From: Deltaproteobacteria bacterium
GTDB lineage: Bacteria > Desulfobacterota > Binatia > DP-6
Assembly: GCA_005888095.1 (NCBI GenBank)
Contig: VBKF01000094.1
Coordinates: 1-64,000 of the forward strand
Direction of reading: 5' to 3'
DNA: 64,000 nucleotides
Part shown: positions 60,753 to 64,000 of the stretch, piece by piece
Numbering within the stretch: position 1 is the stretch's first letter
How the letters are laid out: the number at the start of each line of letters is the position of its first letter
The notes under the pieces: model-generated
Told to the model about the DNA's origin: nothing
What the model saw: the letters and a program-made list of their open reading frames with translations, nothing else
Databases searched by the model: none
Translations under genes and position numbers: made by a program

Positions 60753-61763
60753 ATGGCGAAGATCCGCGTCGGGATCAACGGGTTCGGGCGCATCGGCAGG
60801 AACGTGCTGCGCGCTTGCCTCGGCGACGAGGCGCTCGAGTTCGTCGCGGTCAACGACATCACGAACGCAAAGACGCTTGCACACCTGCTGGCGTATGATT
60901 CCGTGCACGGACCGCTGCGCGAGCAGGTCCGCGCCGAGGACGACCGCCTCGCCGTTGGCGGCCGCACGGTCCGCGTCCTGGCCGAGCGGGACCCGGCGAA
61001 GCTCCCGTGGAAGGCGCTCGGCGTCGAGCTGGTGCTCGAGTCGAGCGGGCTCTTCACCGAGCGCGAGAAGGCGGCGAAGCACCTCGAGGCCGGGGCAAAG
61101 AAGGTCATCATCTCGGCGCCGTCCAAGAACGCCGACCTCACCATCTGCTACGGCGTGAACCACACCGCCTACGATCCCCGCAGCCACCACGTCGTCTCCA
61201 ACGCCTCCTGCACCACCAACTGCCTGGCGCCGCTCGCCAAGGTGCTGCACGAGACCTTCGGCGTGCGCCGCGGCCTGATGACGACGGTCCACTCCTACAC
61301 CAACGACCAGCGCATCCTCGACCTGCCCCACGAGGACCTGCGGCGCGCCCGCGCCGCCGCCCTCTCCATGATCCCCACCAGCACCGGCGCCGCGCGCGCG
61401 ATCGGGCTCGTGATCCCGGCGCTCAACGGCAAGCTCGACGGCATGGCGGTACGCGTCCCCACGCCCAACGTCTCGCTCGTCGACCTCACGGCCGAGCTCG
61501 AGAAGCCGGCGACCGAGCAGACGGTCAACGCGGCCATGCGGGAAGCGGCGAACGGACCGCTCAAAGGCATCCTGTACTATTGCGAGGAGCCGCTCGTGTC
61601 GGCGGACTTCAACGGCACGCCGTACTCGTCGATCTTCGACAGCCTGCTCACGCGGGTGATCGACAAGACGTTCTGCAAGGTGCTGTCCTGGTACGACAAC
61701 GAGTGGGGCTTCTCGATGCGCATGCGGGACGTGGCGTTGCTCGTCGGCCGAAGCCTCGCCTGA
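60753..61763 (+). CDS. gapA: glyceraldehyde-3-phosphate dehydrogenase, type I
   Basis: 336 aa. Oxidises glyceraldehyde 3-phosphate to 1,3-bisphosphoglycerate with NAD. RVGINGFGRIGRNVLRA opens the Rossmann fold; the catalytic Cys is in SNASCTTNCLAPLAKVLHE; MTTVHSYTNDQRILDLPH, STGAARAIGLVIPALNGKLDGMAVRVPTPNVS and WYDNEWGFS complete the family pattern. Asn-Asp at the end of strand beta2 (FVAVNDITN) fits NAD rather than NADP use. The ATG has AGGAGG upstream. Confidence 0.97.
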   Translation: MAKIRVGINGFGRIGRNVLRACLGDEALEFVAVNDITNAKTLAHLLAYDSVHGPLREQVRAEDDRLAVGGRTVRVLAERDPAKLPWKALGVELVLESSGLFTEREKAAKHLEAGAKKVIISAPSKNADLTICYGVNHTAYDPRSHHVVSNASCTTNCLAPLAKVLHETFGVRRGLMTTVHSYTNDQRILDLPHEDLRRARAAALSMIPTSTGAARAIGLVIPALNGKLDGMAVRVPTPNVSLVDLTAELEKPATEQTVNAAMREAANGPLKGILYYCEEPLVSADFNGTPYSSIFDSLLTRVIDKTFCKVLSWYDNEWGFSMRMRDVALLVGRSLA

Positions 61764-61776
61764 AGGCGGCGGCCGC

Positions 61777-62967
61777 GTGCGCTCGGTCGCGGACCTCGAC
61801 GTCGGCGGCAAGCGGGTCTTCATCCGCGCCGATCTGAACGTCCCGCTCGCCGACGGGCGCATCGGCGACGCCACCCGCATCGACGCCACGCTGCCGACCA
61901 TCCGCTTCGTCCTCCACAATGGCGGGCGACCCGTCGTCGCCTCGCACCTCGGGCGCCCGCAGGGGCAGCGGCGCCCGGAGCTGTCGCTCGCGCCGGTCGC
62001 CGAGTACCTCGGGCGGGCGCTCGGGCGGCGCGTGGAGCTCGCGCCGGACTGCATCGGCGAGGCGACGGAGCGGCTCGTCGGCGGGGCGGCGGGCCCGGTG
62101 GTCCTCGAGAACCTGCGCTTCCACCCCGAGGAGGAGAAGAACGACCCGGGCTTCGCGCGCCAGCTCGCCCGCCTGGCCGACGTCTACGTGAACGACGCCT
62201 TTGGGGCAGCGCATCGCGCCCACGCGTCGACCGCGGGCATGGCGCGGCACTTCCGCGAGAAGGCGGCGGGCTTTCTCCTGCTGCGCGAGGTCGAGTTCCT
62301 CTCGAGGCTGCTCCAGGCTCCCGAGGCGCCGTTCGTGGCCGTGCTCGGGGGCGCCAAGGTGTCGGACAAGATCGGCGTGATCGAGAACCTCCTCGGCCGC
62401 GTCGACGCGTTCTGCATCGGCGGGGCGATGGCGTACACGTTCCTCCGCGCCCAGGGGAAGCCGGTCGGCCGCTCGCGCGTCGAGGAGGACAGGATCGCGC
62501 TCGCGCGGCATGCGCTCGAGCGCGCCGCCGACAAGGGGGTACGCGTGCTCCTGCCCCTGGACCACGTGGCGGCCGACCGGATCGACACCGGCGCCCGCAC
62601 CGCTGTCGTCTCCGCCGATGCGTTCCCGCCCGACCTCCTCGGCGTCGACATCGGTCCGGCCACCACCGAGGCGTTCCGCGCCGAGATCGCCCGGGCACGG
62701 ACCGTCTTCTGGAACGGCCCGATGGGCATCTTCGAGGTGGAGGCGTTCGGCCGCGGCACGCTGGCCGTCGCGCGCGCGCTCGCCGCCTCGCGTGCCACGA
62801 CGGTGGTGGGCGGCGGCGACTCGATCGCGGCGCTGGCGCACGCGGGCGCGCTCGCCTCGGTCACGCACGTCTCCACCGGGGGCGGTGCGTCGCTCGAGTT
62901 CCTCGAGGGACGCGAGCTCCCCGGGGTGCACGCGCTCGACGAGCCTGCGACGGAGCCGCTCACATGA
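61777..62967 (+). CDS. pgk: phosphoglycerate kinase
   Basis: 396 aa, GTG start 13 nt after gapA. Transfers phosphate from 1,3-bisphosphoglycerate to ADP. KRVFIRADLNVPLADG, VVASHLGRPQGQRRPELSLAPV, the KxxGFLLLRE-like AAGFLLLREVEFL, VLGGAKVSDKIGVIENLL, IGGAMAYTFL and the C-terminal GGGDSIAAL with STGGGASLEFLEG are complete. Its stop overlaps the tpiA start. Confidence 0.97.
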   Translation: MRSVADLDVGGKRVFIRADLNVPLADGRIGDATRIDATLPTIRFVLHNGGRPVVASHLGRPQGQRRPELSLAPVAEYLGRALGRRVELAPDCIGEATERLVGGAAGPVVLENLRFHPEEEKNDPGFARQLARLADVYVNDAFGAAHRAHASTAGMARHFREKAAGFLLLREVEFLSRLLQAPEAPFVAVLGGAKVSDKIGVIENLLGRVDAFCIGGAMAYTFLRAQGKPVGRSRVEEDRIALARHALERAADKGVRVLLPLDHVAADRIDTGARTAVVSADAFPPDLLGVDIGPATTEAFRAEIARARTVFWNGPMGIFEVEAFGRGTLAVARALAASRATTVVGGGDSIAALAHAGALASVTHVSTGGGASLEFLEGRELPGVHALDEPATEPLT

Positions 62968-63731
62968 ATCGCACCCCGCTGATCGCCGGCAACTGGAAGA
63001 TGCACGGGACGCGCGACGAGGCCGTGGCGCTCGCCAGGGCGCTCGCCGAGACGGTCGGGCGCGTCACCGGCCGCGAGGTGGCGATCGCCCCGCCCTTCAC
63101 GGCCCTCGAGCCGGTCGCCCGCGAGATCGCCGGCACGCAGATCCGTCTCGGGGCACAGAACGTCCACTGGGAGCCGAAGGGCGCCTACACCGGCGAGATA
63201 TCGACGGCGATGGTGCGCGAGGCGGGGTGCACGTACGTCATCATCGGGCACTCCGAGCGCCGCCAGCACTTCGGCGAGACCGACGAGACCGTGAATCGCC
63301 GGCTGCACGCCGTCCTCGGCGCCGAGCTCGTGCCGATCGTGTGCGTCGGCGAGACGCTCGCCGAGCGCGACGCCGACGCGACCGCCGCGATCGTCGAGCG
63401 GCAGGTGGCGAGCGCCTTCGCCGGCGCCTCGTCCGCCCAGATCGCCCGGTGCGTCATCGCCTACGAGCCCGTCTGGGCCATCGGCACGGGCGTCACCGCA
63501 ACGCCTGGCCAGGCGCAGGAAGTGCACCACGCGATCCGCCGCCAGCTCGTGGGACTTGCCTCGGACACGACGGCCGGGCGCATCCGCATCCTCTATGGCG
63601 GCAGCGTGAAAGCCGCTAATATCGATACCCTCATGGCCGAGCCCGACATCGACGGCGCGCTCGTCGGGGGCGCGAGCCTGGACCCGGCCGAGTTCACGCG
63701 AATCGTCCGTTACGAGGAGAAGCCGCAATGA
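62964..63731 (+). CDS. tpiA: triosephosphate isomerase
   Basis: 255 aa. Interconverts dihydroxyacetone phosphate and glyceraldehyde 3-phosphate. Catalytic residues are seen as IAGNWKMH (Lys), YVIIGHSERRQHFGE (His) and CVIAYEPVWAIGTGVTATP (Glu and loop 6). ILYGGSVKAANI closes the phosphate site. ATG overlaps the pgk stop (ATGA) and the stop overlaps the secG start. Confidence 0.97.
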   Translation: MNRTPLIAGNWKMHGTRDEAVALARALAETVGRVTGREVAIAPPFTALEPVAREIAGTQIRLGAQNVHWEPKGAYTGEISTAMVREAGCTYVIIGHSERRQHFGETDETVNRRLHAVLGAELVPIVCVGETLAERDADATAAIVERQVASAFAGASSAQIARCVIAYEPVWAIGTGVTATPGQAQEVHHAIRRQLVGLASDTTAGRIRILYGGSVKAANIDTLMAEPDIDGALVGGASLDPAEFTRIVRYEEKPQ

Positions 63732-64000
63732 TGGGAATGCTCTACAGCTACGTGATCCCCGCGATCCACGTCTTCGCCTGTTTCTTCCTGATCGTCGTGG
63801 TGCTGCTCCAGACCGGCAAGGGCGCCGACATGGGTGCGGTCTTCGGCGGCGGCAGCCAGACGCTCTTCGGCTCGAGCGGCGCGGGCAACTTCTTGACCAA
63901 GCTCACCGCCGGCACGGCGATCGCCTTCATGGTGACGTCGCTCATCCTGACCTACGGCGCGAGCCGGAACCCCAGCTCCACCCTGGTCCACCGCCTGCCC
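63728..64000 (+). CDS. secG: preprotein translocase subunit SecG, C-terminus cut by window edge
   Basis: 91 codons visible, no stop inside the window. Two transmembrane helices (AIHVFACFFLIVVVLLQ and GTAIAFMVTSLILTYG) flank the conserved GKGADMGAVFGGGSQTLFGSSGAGNFLTK loop, which is diagnostic of SecG. Part of the SecYEG channel. tpiA-secG is a common order. The ATG overlaps the tpiA stop; a second ATG follows immediately. Confidence 0.95.
   Translation, partial: MMGMLYSYVIPAIHVFACFFLIVVVLLQTGKGADMGAVFGGGSQTLFGSSGAGNFLTKLTAGTAIAFMVTSLILTYGASRNPSSTLVHRLP

Overview
The window is high-GC chromosomal DNA from a Gram-negative bacterium: it carries tolQRAB-pal-cpoB, rseP, lipoprotein and Tat signals, and copper and quinoprotein exoenzymes. 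Secreted proteins with long Thr-Thr-Thr linkers, myxobacterial-type Cys-rich repeats and deltaproteobacterial-style gene order suggest an uncultured lineage near the former Deltaproteobacteria, perhaps Binatota. That placement is inference; no 16S rRNA, tRNA, IS element, CRISPR array or prophage was seen.

Layout. 1-9 kb: a subtilase-like exoprotein (cut by the left edge), an M23 peptidase-recN-nadK operon, rarA, truA beside a USG-1-like Asd homologue lacking its catalytic residues, then a half-length SOD-like secreted protein and a TFIIB-type zinc ribbon. 9-15.4 kb: a duplicated Cys-rich/Thr-linker exoprotein, a NarL-type two-component pair, an 82-aa orphan, an Hsp20 scrap, leuB and a small secreted protein. 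15.7-25.7 kb: two convergent, tightly packed arms that together form an ebo-type cluster. One arm is Tat quinoprotein-like propeller, EboC and a TIM barrel; the other is myo-inositol-phosphate synthase, a secreted protein, EboA, EboB, EboE and EboF. A lipoprotein paralogous to the secreted protein diverges from the synthase. 25.7-33.7 kb: a four-gene export operon of a Tat amidohydrolase, a PHM-like copper monooxygenase, a heme-motif paralogue of it, and a Reeler-like/PQQ-propeller protein. 33.7-35 kb: a graveyard of decayed genes.

35-60.6 kb is mostly housekeeping on the minus strand: leuA-leuC-leuD with a leucine-rich leader peptide and attenuator; a GAF-LuxR regulator and a secreted lipase-like hydrolase; ydcH-like-ilvN-ilvC-psd-pssA; rpsB-tsf-pyrH-frr-uppS-cdsA-rseP-tsaB (without dxr); rho; rluA-type pseudouridine synthase and ribF; tolQRAB-pal-cpoB. 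60.7-64 kb on the plus strand is gapA-pgk-tpiA-secG, cut by the right edge.

The housekeeping blocks supply branched-chain amino acids, phosphatidylethanolamine, translation factors, envelope integrity and lower glycolysis. The two most novel blocks are the ebo-type cluster, which has an inositol-phosphate synthase and no 3-dehydroquinate synthase-like EboD, and the copper-monooxygenase/amidohydrolase/quinoprotein operon, which looks like an uncharacterised periplasmic oxidation pathway.
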